Part shown: one piece after another, positions 14,887 through 22,035 of the stretch | How positions within the stretch are numbered: position 1 is the stretch's first letter | Layout of the letters: each line of letters begins with the position of its first letter | NCBI RefSeq assembly: GCF_030814955.1 | Contig: NZ_JAUSWB010000001.1 | Coordinates: 248,001 to 312,000, forward strand | DNA from: Planomicrobium stackebrandtii | Lineage (GTDB): Bacteria; Bacillota; Bacilli; Bacillales_A; Planococcaceae | Direction: 5' to 3' | Length of the DNA stretch: 64,000 bases | Translations under genes and position numbers: made by a program | Notes under the pieces: generated by a model | What the model saw: only the letters and a program-made list of their open reading frames with translations | What the model was told of the DNA's origin: nothing | Database searches by the model: none

Positions 14887-16059
14887 TTAATCCTTTCTAT
14901 TGAGCAATACCGCGAAAATGACCATCAATAAGATAAAGATTAAAAGCATTGTCAACGTGACACTGTGATTGCCTGTCTGATCATAGAGAATTCCAATCGT
15001 TAACGGCATAAATGCCGAAATGATGTAGCCGCCTGATTGCGTCATTGCCGTCCAGCTATTGGCTTCATCTGCAGAAGCTGTTTCATCAAGCGGCATCAGC
15101 AAGGCAATCGGGAACAATCCACCCAAGGCTACGCCAATAAACGCAGCAGCAGCCCAAACAGCCGTAACACTGCCAAACATCAACAGCAGAATTCCGACGG
15201 TTCCAAAAGACAATACCGCTAATATCCAGCCTAAGCGGTTTGGAAATTTATTGAAAAACAGCGGAATACTGATGTTCCCTGCAATCTGTACTGCCGACAT
15301 CAAAGTCAGTACCCCTCCTGCCGCTAAAACGGACATGCCTTTTTCAATTGCAATCGGCGCAAGCCATGTGAGCATCGAAAAGAATAAGGCCGATTGGCAG
15401 CCGAAAAACAATAGCATATACCAAGCCCGCTTATTCTTCCAAGGCGATATCCTGGCAATCTCTTCAAGTCCGGATCTCTCCGACTTCTCCTCAGCCGGCT
15501 GCTCCACCCGCAGCCAGATAACCACTGCGGCAATAGACAGCAAACTCCAGCTGGCAATCGCCAGCGGCCAATCTGCGACGCTGTAAAAGACCCCTGTCAA
15601 TCCTGCCGACAAGGTTGCCCCTAATCCCATACCAAACGAAAAGACGCCGATCAGCGCCGCGGTCCGCATTGGAAAATCCCGCTTGATCATGGCCGACAGC
15701 AATGGGCTGATGATGGCAATCGACAAACCGATGAAAAAGGCACTGGCAAGCAGGACAGGATACGTCGGCATAAAGCCTCTGACCAACGTAAACACCCCTA
15801 TTGCCAACAGCAATACCGCAATCGACCGCTTTAAGCCGAATTTCCGGCCGAACAAAACAGCAAGCGGTGCAAAAAGCCCCATGCAAAATACAGGAACCGC
15901 CGTCAGCAGGCTCACTTCACTATTGCTCAGATTTAAGTCGGCGCGAATGGGTTCAAGCATCGGGCCGATTGACGAAATCGCTGGGCGCAAATTCAAAGCC
16001 ACAAAAAGAATCGCCAAAACCATACCGCCCATCGCTGCATTTCTTTGCTTTTCAGCCAC
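14887..16059 (-). CDS. MFS transporter of the CynX/NimT (YycB) family
   Basis: A 390-residue protein with twelve predicted membrane segments. The family mark is the first helix, ALNLRPAISSIGPML, followed by the cytoplasmic LFGRKFGLKRSIA loop. CynX/NimT proteins include cyanate and 2-nitroimidazole transporters; B. subtilis YycB is the nearest known type. The substrate is unknown. The GTG start at 16059 lies 8 bp after AGGAGG. It appears monocistronic. Confidence 0.88.
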   Translation of the reverse strand: MAEKQRNAAMGGMVLAILFVALNLRPAISSIGPMLEPIRADLNLSNSEVSLLTAVPVFCMGLFAPLAVLFGRKFGLKRSIAVLLLAIGVFTLVRGFMPTYPVLLASAFFIGLSIAIISPLLSAMIKRDFPMRTAALIGVFSFGMGLGATLSAGLTGVFYSVADWPLAIASWSLLSIAAVVIWLRVEQPAEEKSERSGLEEIARISPWKNKRAWYMLLFFGCQSALFFSMLTWLAPIAIEKGMSVLAAGGVLTLMSAVQIAGNISIPLFFNKFPNRLGWILAVLSFGTVGILLLMFGSVTAVWAAAAFIGVALGGLFPIALLMPLDETASADEANSWTAMTQSGGYIISAFMPLTIGILYDQTGNHSVTLTMLLIFILLMVIFAVLLNRKD

Positions 16060-16180
16060 GTTTTTTCCTCCTGTCCATCAACTCTAATAAATTAATCAGC
16101 TTTTCAGCCGAACATAAGGTACAAACTTGTGTTCTCACACCGCCATCATTTAAAATAAAGGTGTGAAAGGCGGGTAACCG

Positions 16181-16414
16181 ATGAAACTCGTAAATTGGAG
16201 TTACGCAAAACGCTATAATATAAAAGCAATTTTTGACGAATTCCCGCATGTCGTCGTGCTGTTTCGCCAAATCGGCAGTTATTACTTTATCTATTCGATG
16301 AAAGGCCTGACACCGGAACATATCCCTGGCCGGCGCGATTATGTACAGATGGAGTATTTGCTGAACAAGGAACTCGGCATGCTGGATGCATACGTAAAGC
16401 GCAAAACAAGATAA
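16181..16414 (+). CDS. Hypothetical protein, 77 residues
   Basis: Not recognised. A basic, aromatic-rich small protein (YAKRYNIKAIFDEFPHVVV, then GSYYFIYSMKGLTPEHIPGR) with no membrane segment. ATG 16181 follows AAAGGCGGG at about 8 bp. It lies divergently from the MFS exporter and upstream of ykpA on the same strand but is probably separate. Confidence 0.6.
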   Translation: MKLVNWSYAKRYNIKAIFDEFPHVVVLFRQIGSYYFIYSMKGLTPEHIPGRRDYVQMEYLLNKELGMLDAYVKRKTR

Positions 16415-16521
16415 ATCAACAATATAATTTTAGTTTATCCGAGACCACGGGCGATTGCTATCGATTTCCGTGGATTTCGTGGTATACTCTTCTTATTGTG
16501 AAATTTAGGAGGTACGTATAA

Positions 16522-18129
16522 ATGATAGCTGTAAATGATGTAAGTCTTCGCTTTGGCGACCGCAAACTATTCGAAGATGTAAATATTCAATTCAACCCGG
16601 GCAATTGCTACGGATTGATTGGTGCCAATGGTGCCGGCAAATCGACGTTTATCAAAATTCTTTCTGGTGATCTCGATGCACAATCTGGAAATGTCTATAT
16701 GGGATCAGGCGAACGCCTTGCTGTATTAAAGCAAAACCATTTTGAATACGAAGAGCATCCCGTTCTTGAAACTGTTATTATGGGCCATAAAAAGCTTTAT
16801 GAAGTCATGTCTGAGAAAAATGCGATCTACATGAAAGAAGACTTTTCAGATGAAGACGGCATGCGCGCTGCTGAGCTTGAAGGCGAGTTCGCAGAACTGA
16901 ACGGTTGGGAAGCCGAGTCCGAAGCCGCAATTTTGCTCCAGGGCCTTGGCATTTCTGAAGAACTTCATGATAAGAAAATGGCTGAACTTTCCGGTTCTGA
17001 CAAAGTGAAAGTGCTTTTGGCACAAGCTTTGTTCGGCAAACCTGATGTTCTGTTGCTGGATGAGCCTACTAACCACTTGGACTTGAAAGCCATCCAATGG
17101 CTTGAAGAATTCCTGATCAACTTTGACAACACCGTCATTGTCGTATCGCATGACCGCCACTTTCTGAACAAAGTATGTACGCATATCGCTGACCTTGACT
17201 TCGGTAAAATTCAGCTTTATGTTGGGAACTACGACTTCTGGTACGAATCAAGCCAATTGGCAACCCGTTTGGCCTCTGACCAGAACTCGAAAAAAGAAGA
17301 AAAGATCAAAGAACTGCAAGCCTTTATCGCCCGCTTCTCCGCCAATGCTTCGAAATCGAAGCAAGCCACATCACGGAAGAAAATGCTTGATAAAATTGAG
17401 CTGGACGATATCCGCCCTTCTTCGCGTAAATATCCGTTTGTCAACTTTACCATCGGCCGTGAAATCGGCAATGATGTATTGACAGTAAAAGACGTAAGCC
17501 AAACAGTAGACGGCAAGCAATTGCTGGACAACGTCAGCTTTAACTTGAACAAAGACGATAAAATCGTTTTGATCGGCGATCCACTCGCAAAATCGGCGCT
17601 TCTCCGCATCTTAGCTGATGAAGATCAACCGGCTGCCGGTTCGGTACGCTGGGGCGTTACCACTTCACGTGCTTACTTGCCGATTGACAACACGATTTAC
17701 TTCGAAGGCAGCGAGTTGTCGTTGGTGGATTGGCTTCGCCAGTACTCACCAGAAGACGAAAGCGAAACTTTCCTTCGCGGCTTCCTCGGCAGAATGCTGT
17801 TCTCCGGCGAAGAAGTGAAAAAGAAACCTTCTGTCCTGTCCGGTGGCGAAAAAGTGCGTTGCATGCTATCAAAAATGATGCTGTCGCACGCAAACGTTCT
17901 GCTATTGGATGAGCCTACCAACCACTTGGACCTTGAATCAATCCAGGCTCTGAACAATGGCATGATCGCATTTAAAGGCGCCATGGTCTTCACTTCCCAT
18001 GACCATCAGTTTATCCAGACGGTTGCGAACCGCGTGATTGAAATCCGTGAAGACGGTTCGATCCTCGACAAGCAATTAGGCTATGACGAATTTTTGGAAT
18101 GGAAAGATACACAAGGCATCACAAACTAA
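16522..18129 (+). CDS. ykpA: ABC-F ATPase YkpA (YbiT type)
   Basis: A 535-residue soluble protein with two ABC ATPase domains and a linker (about 240-300) but no membrane domain, placing it among ABC-F translation factors that bind the ribosomal E site. Domain 1 has Walker A GANGAGKST near residue 34, signature LSGSDKVKV and Walker B VLLLDEPTNHLD. Domain 2 has a degenerate P-loop (GDPLAKSALL) but a normal LSGGEKVRC signature and LLLDEPTNHLD. The degenerate second P-loop appears to be a subfamily trait. The start at 16522 follows AGGAGGTACGTATAA. Two terminator-like hairpins follow. Confidence 0.93.
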   Translation: MIAVNDVSLRFGDRKLFEDVNIQFNPGNCYGLIGANGAGKSTFIKILSGDLDAQSGNVYMGSGERLAVLKQNHFEYEEHPVLETVIMGHKKLYEVMSEKNAIYMKEDFSDEDGMRAAELEGEFAELNGWEAESEAAILLQGLGISEELHDKKMAELSGSDKVKVLLAQALFGKPDVLLLDEPTNHLDLKAIQWLEEFLINFDNTVIVVSHDRHFLNKVCTHIADLDFGKIQLYVGNYDFWYESSQLATRLASDQNSKKEEKIKELQAFIARFSANASKSKQATSRKKMLDKIELDDIRPSSRKYPFVNFTIGREIGNDVLTVKDVSQTVDGKQLLDNVSFNLNKDDKIVLIGDPLAKSALLRILADEDQPAAGSVRWGVTTSRAYLPIDNTIYFEGSELSLVDWLRQYSPEDESETFLRGFLGRMLFSGEEVKKKPSVLSGGEKVRCMLSKMMLSHANVLLLDEPTNHLDLESIQALNNGMIAFKGAMVFTSHDHQFIQTVANRVIEIREDGSILDKQLGYDEFLEWKDTQGITN

Positions 18130-18140
18130 ATAAAATTTTA

Positions 18141-18178
18141 AAGCAGTGCCGTTTATATTATCCAACGGGCTGCTTTTT
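18141..18178 (+). terminator. Terminator of ykpA
   Basis: Imperfect stem AAGCAG..CGTT / AACGG..CTGCTT followed by a T run. Confidence 0.7.
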
Positions 18179-18189
18179 CTACAAACAGA

Positions 18190-18221
18190 AAAGCCGGGGA
18201 TCTATGTAGATCCCCGGCTTT
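18190..18221. terminator. Bidirectional terminator between ykpA and the DUF1232 gene
   Basis: Perfect 14-bp stem (AAAGCCGGGGATCT) with loop ATGT between convergent genes. On the minus strand TTTTCTGTTT follows. Confidence 0.88.
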
Positions 18222-18232
18222 GTGCTTGTTAT

Positions 18233-18709
18233 TTATTTTGTAAAACGTTTCACTAAGCGGCCTGCAGGCAATTTAGAAACGTATTTATTCCCTGAATTTG
18301 ATACTTTTTTAACAAGTGCCAATAAGTCCTCGTCGCCAGCCCAATGTTCTGCGATAACTTCTCTTGGGAACTTGTTCAATAGTGTATTGATAACAAATAC
18401 TGCAACGACGACATCATCAAGGAATCCACCTGGACCCAGCAAGATTTCCGGCAGAAAATCTATCGGCGCGATAAAATACATGATACCTGCCCCAACAGCT
18501 GCTTTGCTTTTCTTGTCAATGCGGTTGTCCAGCATCAATTTTGTCAGCAAATGGAAAAGATCTGGCGCGAACAAAACGTACCCGCTGACAGTTCCAATCA
18601 CTTTTGGTTTAGAATCTACCCAATTTTGTACTCTGTCCCGGAGTTTATGATAAAAGTCTTCTTGCTTTTCTTGGCTTGGCATATCTTTTTTTAAGTATTC
18701 ATTAGTCAT
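18233..18709 (-). CDS. DUF1232 (YkvA family) membrane protein
   Basis: A 158-residue protein with the DUF1232 core: a hydrophobic stretch around SKAAVGAGIMYFIAPIDFLPE (about 68-90) containing the PIDFLPE signature, then LDDVVVAVFVINTLL (about 97-112). DUF1232 proteins are small membrane-associated proteins of unknown function, often found in spore-formers. The N-terminus is charged and probably cytosolic. ATG 18709 follows AAGGGGGACAACAAA. Confidence 0.85.
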   Translation of the reverse strand: MTNEYLKKDMPSQEKQEDFYHKLRDRVQNWVDSKPKVIGTVSGYVLFAPDLFHLLTKLMLDNRIDKKSKAAVGAGIMYFIAPIDFLPEILLGPGGFLDDVVVAVFVINTLLNKFPREVIAEHWAGDEDLLALVKKVSNSGNKYVSKLPAGRLVKRFTK

Positions 18710-18766
18710 TTTGTTGTCCCCCTTGATCTTTCTGATGATGCACAGTTAACGAGTGCATGGCCACAG

Positions 18767-18973
18767 TTAAAATACCAATGTCACGTTTGTTGCTACACGC
18801 TCTTTATCGGCTACACCTTCATAGACGGTGAACTTTACAGGTTGGCCTGGAACCAGCTTCCGGAAGCCATCGACATTGATATTGATTTCTTCAAAAAAGA
18901 AATCTTCCCCATTGTCGCCTGTAATCATGCCTATGCCTTTAACTTCATCAAATGATTTCACTTTGCCTTCCAT
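18767..18973 (-). CDS. Divergent cold-shock-domain protein
   Basis: A 68-residue protein with the CSD layout but altered RNA-binding motifs: SFDEVKGIGMITG replaces the RNP1-like [11 protein letters not shown], and DFFFEEI replaces the RNP2-like DVFVHFS. The basic and aromatic residues that stack on RNA bases are therefore largely lost, although the strand pattern and the C-terminal VATNVTLV remain. It may bind a different ligand or RNA only weakly (inference). The start follows GGGAGG at good distance. It sits 127 bp downstream of cspB on the same strand, past the cspB terminator. Confidence 0.78.
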   Translation of the reverse strand: MEGKVKSFDEVKGIGMITGDNGEDFFFEEININVDGFRKLVPGQPVKFTVYEGVADKERVATNVTLVF

Positions 18974-19066
18974 TTAAAAACCTCCCATATTCTCTTTCAC
19001 CAATCCTCTATTTATACCCTATGGGCTAAAAATAAAAACCTTTAAGCAATAGAGCTTCTATAAAAA

Positions 19067-19094
19067 AAGAACCGCTCCCAAAAGAGCGGTTCTT
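19067..19094 (-). terminator. Terminator of cspB
   Basis: AAGAACCGCTC pairs perfectly with GAGCGGTTCTT, and on the minus strand a T7 tract follows. Confidence 0.92.
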
Positions 19095-19099
19095 GGTTA

Positions 19100-19300
19100 T
19101 TAGACTTTAGTTACGTTAGTAGCTTGTGGTCCACGGTTGCCTTCTTCTACTTCGAATTCAACACGTTGTCCTTCGTCAAGCGTTTTAAAGCCTTCACCTT
19201 GGATTGCTGAGAAATGTACAAATACATCGTCTCCGCCTTCAACTTCGATAAAACCAAAGCCTTTTTCTGAGTTAAACCATTTAACTGTTCCTTCTTGCAT
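19100..19300 (-). CDS. cspB: Cold-shock protein CspB/CspA type
   Basis: A 66-residue canonical bacterial cold-shock protein and RNA chaperone: one OB fold with intact motifs [12 protein letters not shown] (RNP1) and [10 protein letters not shown] (RNP2). The start at 19300 follows CAGGAGGTAATTTAT. The promoter lies about 150 bp upstream, so the mRNA has a leader of about 145 nt, usual for thermoregulated csp mRNAs. A very strong hairpin with a T run lies inside that leader (see 19352-19415). Confidence 0.96.
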   Translation of the reverse strand: MQEGTVKWFNSEKGFGFIEVEGGDDVFVHFSAIQGEGFKTLDEGQRVEFEVEEGNRGPQATNVTKV

Positions 19301-19351
19301 ATAAATTACCTCCTGTGGTAAGAAAAATTTTCAATATGGAATCTTTTCAAA

Positions 19352-19415
19352 TAAAAAAATTCACATATTCCCTAAAGTACCATCACGTGCTGATCACTTT
19401 AGGGAATATGTGAAT
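19352..19415 (-). promoter_or_regulatory. Hairpin with T run inside the cspB leader (candidate attenuator or thermosensor)
   Basis: A perfect 20-bp stem (19415-19396 with 19378-19359 on the minus strand; plus-strand arms 19359-19378 and 19396-19415), a 17-nt loop and then seven T residues (19358-19352). It has the form of an intrinsic terminator but lies between the cspB promoter and the cspB start, about 60 nt before the ATG. It could also end transcripts of the upstream DUF1033 gene. Confidence 0.7.
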
Positions 19416-19451
19416 AGCTGTAATTGGTGAAGATTTCATATTGTTACAGTT

Positions 19452-19479
19452 ATTATATCAAATTGACTACAAAAGTCAA
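19452..19479 (-). promoter_or_regulatory. Sigma-A promoter of cspB
   Basis: TTGACT (19479-19474), 16 bp, perfect TATAAT (19457-19452) on the minus strand, starting 7 bp after the DUF1033 stop codon. The transcript would start near 19445, upstream of the hairpin. Confidence 0.82.
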
Positions 19480-19485
19480 ATAAAT

Positions 19486-19782
19486 CTAAAAACTTATCTT
19501 TGGTTTTCCGTTATAGAGCCAAATAAGGCCGTGAAAAATCTGTAAATCCTCTTCACACTTTTCGCAATATTCCATTTCCTCTTCATTCCAAAAAACGCTA
19601 AAAGCAAAGTCCCTTTTTTCGCGCTTGGCAAATCGGAGGCTATAATCAGCTTGGGCTTGTTCTAGATACTCCCGTGCTTTTTCGGCAGATTCAAATTTTC
19701 TGCGTGACACCACTTTTTCTTCCCAGCCGTCAAACATCCACCACGGTTCGTAATCTGCTCGCATATAGACTATTTCATGCAT
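19486..19782 (-). CDS. DUF1033 family protein
   Basis: A 98-residue soluble protein with the DUF1033 pattern: MHEIVYMRADYEPWWMFDGW at the start, then an acidic helix (SAEKAREYLEQAQADYS) and a CEKCEEDLQIFHGLIWL segment near the end. The two cysteines in CEKC could bind metal, but only one pair is present. The function of the family is unknown. ATG 19782 has a weak GAGG upstream. Same strand as cspB, with a strong csp promoter right after its stop. Confidence 0.82.
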   Translation of the reverse strand: MHEIVYMRADYEPWWMFDGWEEKVVSRRKFESAEKAREYLEQAQADYSLRFAKREKRDFAFSVFWNEEEMEYCEKCEEDLQIFHGLIWLYNGKPKISF

Positions 19783-19986
19783 TGCAATCTGCCTCGTTTC
19801 TTCCTAGTTAGCATTGTGCCAAATCTCTAACGACTTGTAAAGTGTTCCGCTTAATTTTTTAAAGGGGTTCGAAAGTTTGTATTGACTTCCTGTTTCACGT
19901 AAAATACTAGGTAGAGAAGGCATTGAGGTGAAACTTTTCAGTGTGCGGAACGTATAGTTATAGTAGCAGTGAAGGAGGTTCTTTGC

Positions 19987-20694
19987 ATGAAGCCCCTAAA
20001 GCCGATTGAAAATTTCATTAAAAGACAATCCGTCAGCCTGCCTCTCATGACAGTGATGTTCCCAGTCCTGTATTTAGGTGCAGAAATCGGGTTGATCGCT
20101 TCTGGAGCAGTCGCTGCCGGCACATATATCGCCAGCAACAGCACAATCAAACAAGTTCAAATTTCGTCAGATTCCAAAAATCTCGGAATGACGCGAAGTG
20201 AATTTAAAAATGTGCGCACCCAGATAAAAGAAGGAAAAGAAAAAATAAAACAGCTCCAAGGCAATTACTACAAAGTCCGTTCTATTTCATCTTTCAAGCA
20301 GTTGATGGATATGACAAAAATCGCCAATAAAATTATTATGGTGGTTCAGCAAAACCCAAGAAAATTCTATTTAGCTGAACCATTCTTCTATTCTCATCTG
20401 GACTCCGCCATTGAGTTGACGGAGAAATACACCCTATTGGTCGGACAGCCGGTCAAAGATCAGGAAATGCGTGTAGCGCTGCAGGATACTCGTGAAATGC
20501 TGCTGTCTCTCAATAAAGTTATGGAGCAGGATTTGAAACGCGTCCTATCAAGCGATGTCGAAAAGCTGCGCATGGAATTGGATTATGCCCAGTTAGCTGT
20601 TGATCAGCATAATAATCAGAAATTACTCGTTCAGCCAGAACCTGAACATGAGGGAGACGTGGAAGATGACAGAGAAACCATCAACTCGAAGTGA
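19987..20694 (+). CDS. xpaC: XpaC-like protein
   Basis: A 235-residue protein of the XpaC family, named for an effect on 5-bromo-4-chloroindolyl phosphate hydrolysis. A hydrophobic N-terminal segment (about 14-46, including LMTVMFPVLYLGAEIGLIASG) anchors it, and the rest is charged helical coiled coil (KNVRTQIKEGKEKIKQLQ). XpaC is almost always followed by telA, as here, and the two are linked to resistance to toxic anions and membrane-acting agents. ATG 19987 follows GAAGGAGG. Its end overlaps the telA start by 29 nt. Confidence 0.88.
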   Translation: MKPLKPIENFIKRQSVSLPLMTVMFPVLYLGAEIGLIASGAVAAGTYIASNSTIKQVQISSDSKNLGMTRSEFKNVRTQIKEGKEKIKQLQGNYYKVRSISSFKQLMDMTKIANKIIMVVQQNPRKFYLAEPFFYSHLDSAIELTEKYTLLVGQPVKDQEMRVALQDTREMLLSLNKVMEQDLKRVLSSDVEKLRMELDYAQLAVDQHNNQKLLVQPEPEHEGDVEDDRETINSK

Positions 20695-21847
20695 ATTGGA
20701 TGATTTATTGGAATCGCCTTTTGGCATGCAATTAGAAAAAAAAGACCAGTCAATAGCCGACCAGGCAGAAGGCAGACCCGTTTCGTTAATGGATCGTTTG
20801 ACAAAAGATGAGCAGGCCAAAGCACGTGAGCTGGCCAAACAAATTCCGATTGGCAATAACGAAGCGATTTTGACCTACGGTGCTAATGCCCAAAACCAGT
20901 TGAGCCAGTTTTCGCACAAAATGCTCGACCATGTCCAGCGCAAAGATATCGGGCCTGTCGGTGACGTGCTTCATGATTTGATGAAAAAACTGGAAGAGCT
21001 CAACCCTGAAGAATTGACGCAAAGCAAAAAATCAGGGATTCGCAAGATTTTCTCCAAAGCCAAATACTCGGTACAGGAAATGATGAGCAAATACCAGAAA
21101 CTGAGCAGCCAAGTTGACCGCATCAGCATCCAGCTCGACCATTCCAAGCGTGGACTTTTAGATGACGTTCAAATGCTTGAGCAGCTATACGACCAGAATA
21201 AAACCTATTTCCAGGCGTTGAATGTCTATATCGCCGCAGCTGAAATAAAACGCGATGAAATTATGAACGAAACGATTCCAGCCTTACGCAGAAAAGCGGA
21301 AACGTCACAGGATCAAATGGTCTACCAGGAAGTCAACGACATGGTCCAGTACGTGGATCGCCTGGAAAAACGCCTTTATGATTTGCAGTTGTCGCGTCAG
21401 ATTACCATCCAAAGCGCACCGCAGATCCGTATGATCCAGCAAACCAACCAAACTTTGGCAGAAAAGATCCAGTCGTCCATTATGACATCAATTCCATTAT
21501 GGAAAAACCAGATTGCCATAGCATTGACGCTGAACAAACAGCTGAAAGCCGTTGAAGCCCAAAAGCAAGTTACAGCAACGACCAATGACCTGCTCCTGAA
21601 AAATTCGGAAATGCTGAAAATGAACTCGATTGAGACTGCCCGTGAAAACGAGCGTGGCATCGTTGAAATTGACACATTGAAGAAAACACAGGAAAACTTG
21701 CTTGAAACCATCGAAGAGACGTTGAAGATCCAAGCCGAAGGCCGAAGAAACCGCAAAGCGGCAGAACTTGAAATCGGCCGCATGGAAGAAGACCTGAAAC
21801 AGCGCCTTCTCACTATCCATGACAACAACGAAAAGAATAATATGTAA
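20666..21847 (+). CDS. telA: Toxic anion resistance protein TelA (YceH)
   Basis: A 393-residue TelA family protein, nearly all alpha-helical with long coiled coils (about 140-390) and no membrane segment. Family segments include YGANAQNQLSQFSHKMLDHV and IPLWKNQIAIALTLNKQ. TelA/KlaA homologues are linked to tellurite, nisin and other cell-envelope stress tolerance; the mechanism is not established. The ATG at 20666 lies within the end of xpaC and after GAGGGAG, so the genes are translationally coupled. A strong terminator follows. Confidence 0.92.
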   Translation: MTEKPSTRSELDDLLESPFGMQLEKKDQSIADQAEGRPVSLMDRLTKDEQAKARELAKQIPIGNNEAILTYGANAQNQLSQFSHKMLDHVQRKDIGPVGDVLHDLMKKLEELNPEELTQSKKSGIRKIFSKAKYSVQEMMSKYQKLSSQVDRISIQLDHSKRGLLDDVQMLEQLYDQNKTYFQALNVYIAAAEIKRDEIMNETIPALRRKAETSQDQMVYQEVNDMVQYVDRLEKRLYDLQLSRQITIQSAPQIRMIQQTNQTLAEKIQSSIMTSIPLWKNQIAIALTLNKQLKAVEAQKQVTATTNDLLLKNSEMLKMNSIETARENERGIVEIDTLKKTQENLLETIEETLKIQAEGRRNRKAAELEIGRMEEDLKQRLLTIHDNNEKNNM

Positions 21848-21850
21848 GCT

Positions 21851-21882
21851 AAACCCCGGAAGCTCACTAGCTTCCGGGGTTT
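21851..21882 (+). terminator. Terminator of xpaC-telA
   Basis: 14-bp perfect stem beginning AAACCCCGGAAGCT with a 4-nt loop, then a T-rich tract. Confidence 0.9.
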
Positions 21883-21901
21883 GTTGTGTGTTTTCTTCTA
21901 T

Positions 21902-21972
21902 GGAAAGTATCTCAATCCATTTAAAACTTATTCGGGAAGCTGCGGAAAGTATCTCAAACTTTTTGGAAAGTA
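21902..21972. repeat. Three GGAAAGTA direct repeats at 42- and 21-bp spacing
   Basis: GGAAAGTATCTCAA occurs at 21902-21915 and again at 21944-21957. A third GGAAAGTA starts at 21965. The spacings of 42 and 21 bp are whole numbers of helical turns. The stretch lies between the ends of two convergent units. Confidence 0.6.
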
Positions 21973-22035
21973 AACTCTGCTACTGGAAATAACTAATTAA
22001 TAGGAGCAACTATTAGCCACATGAACAGCTAAAAA

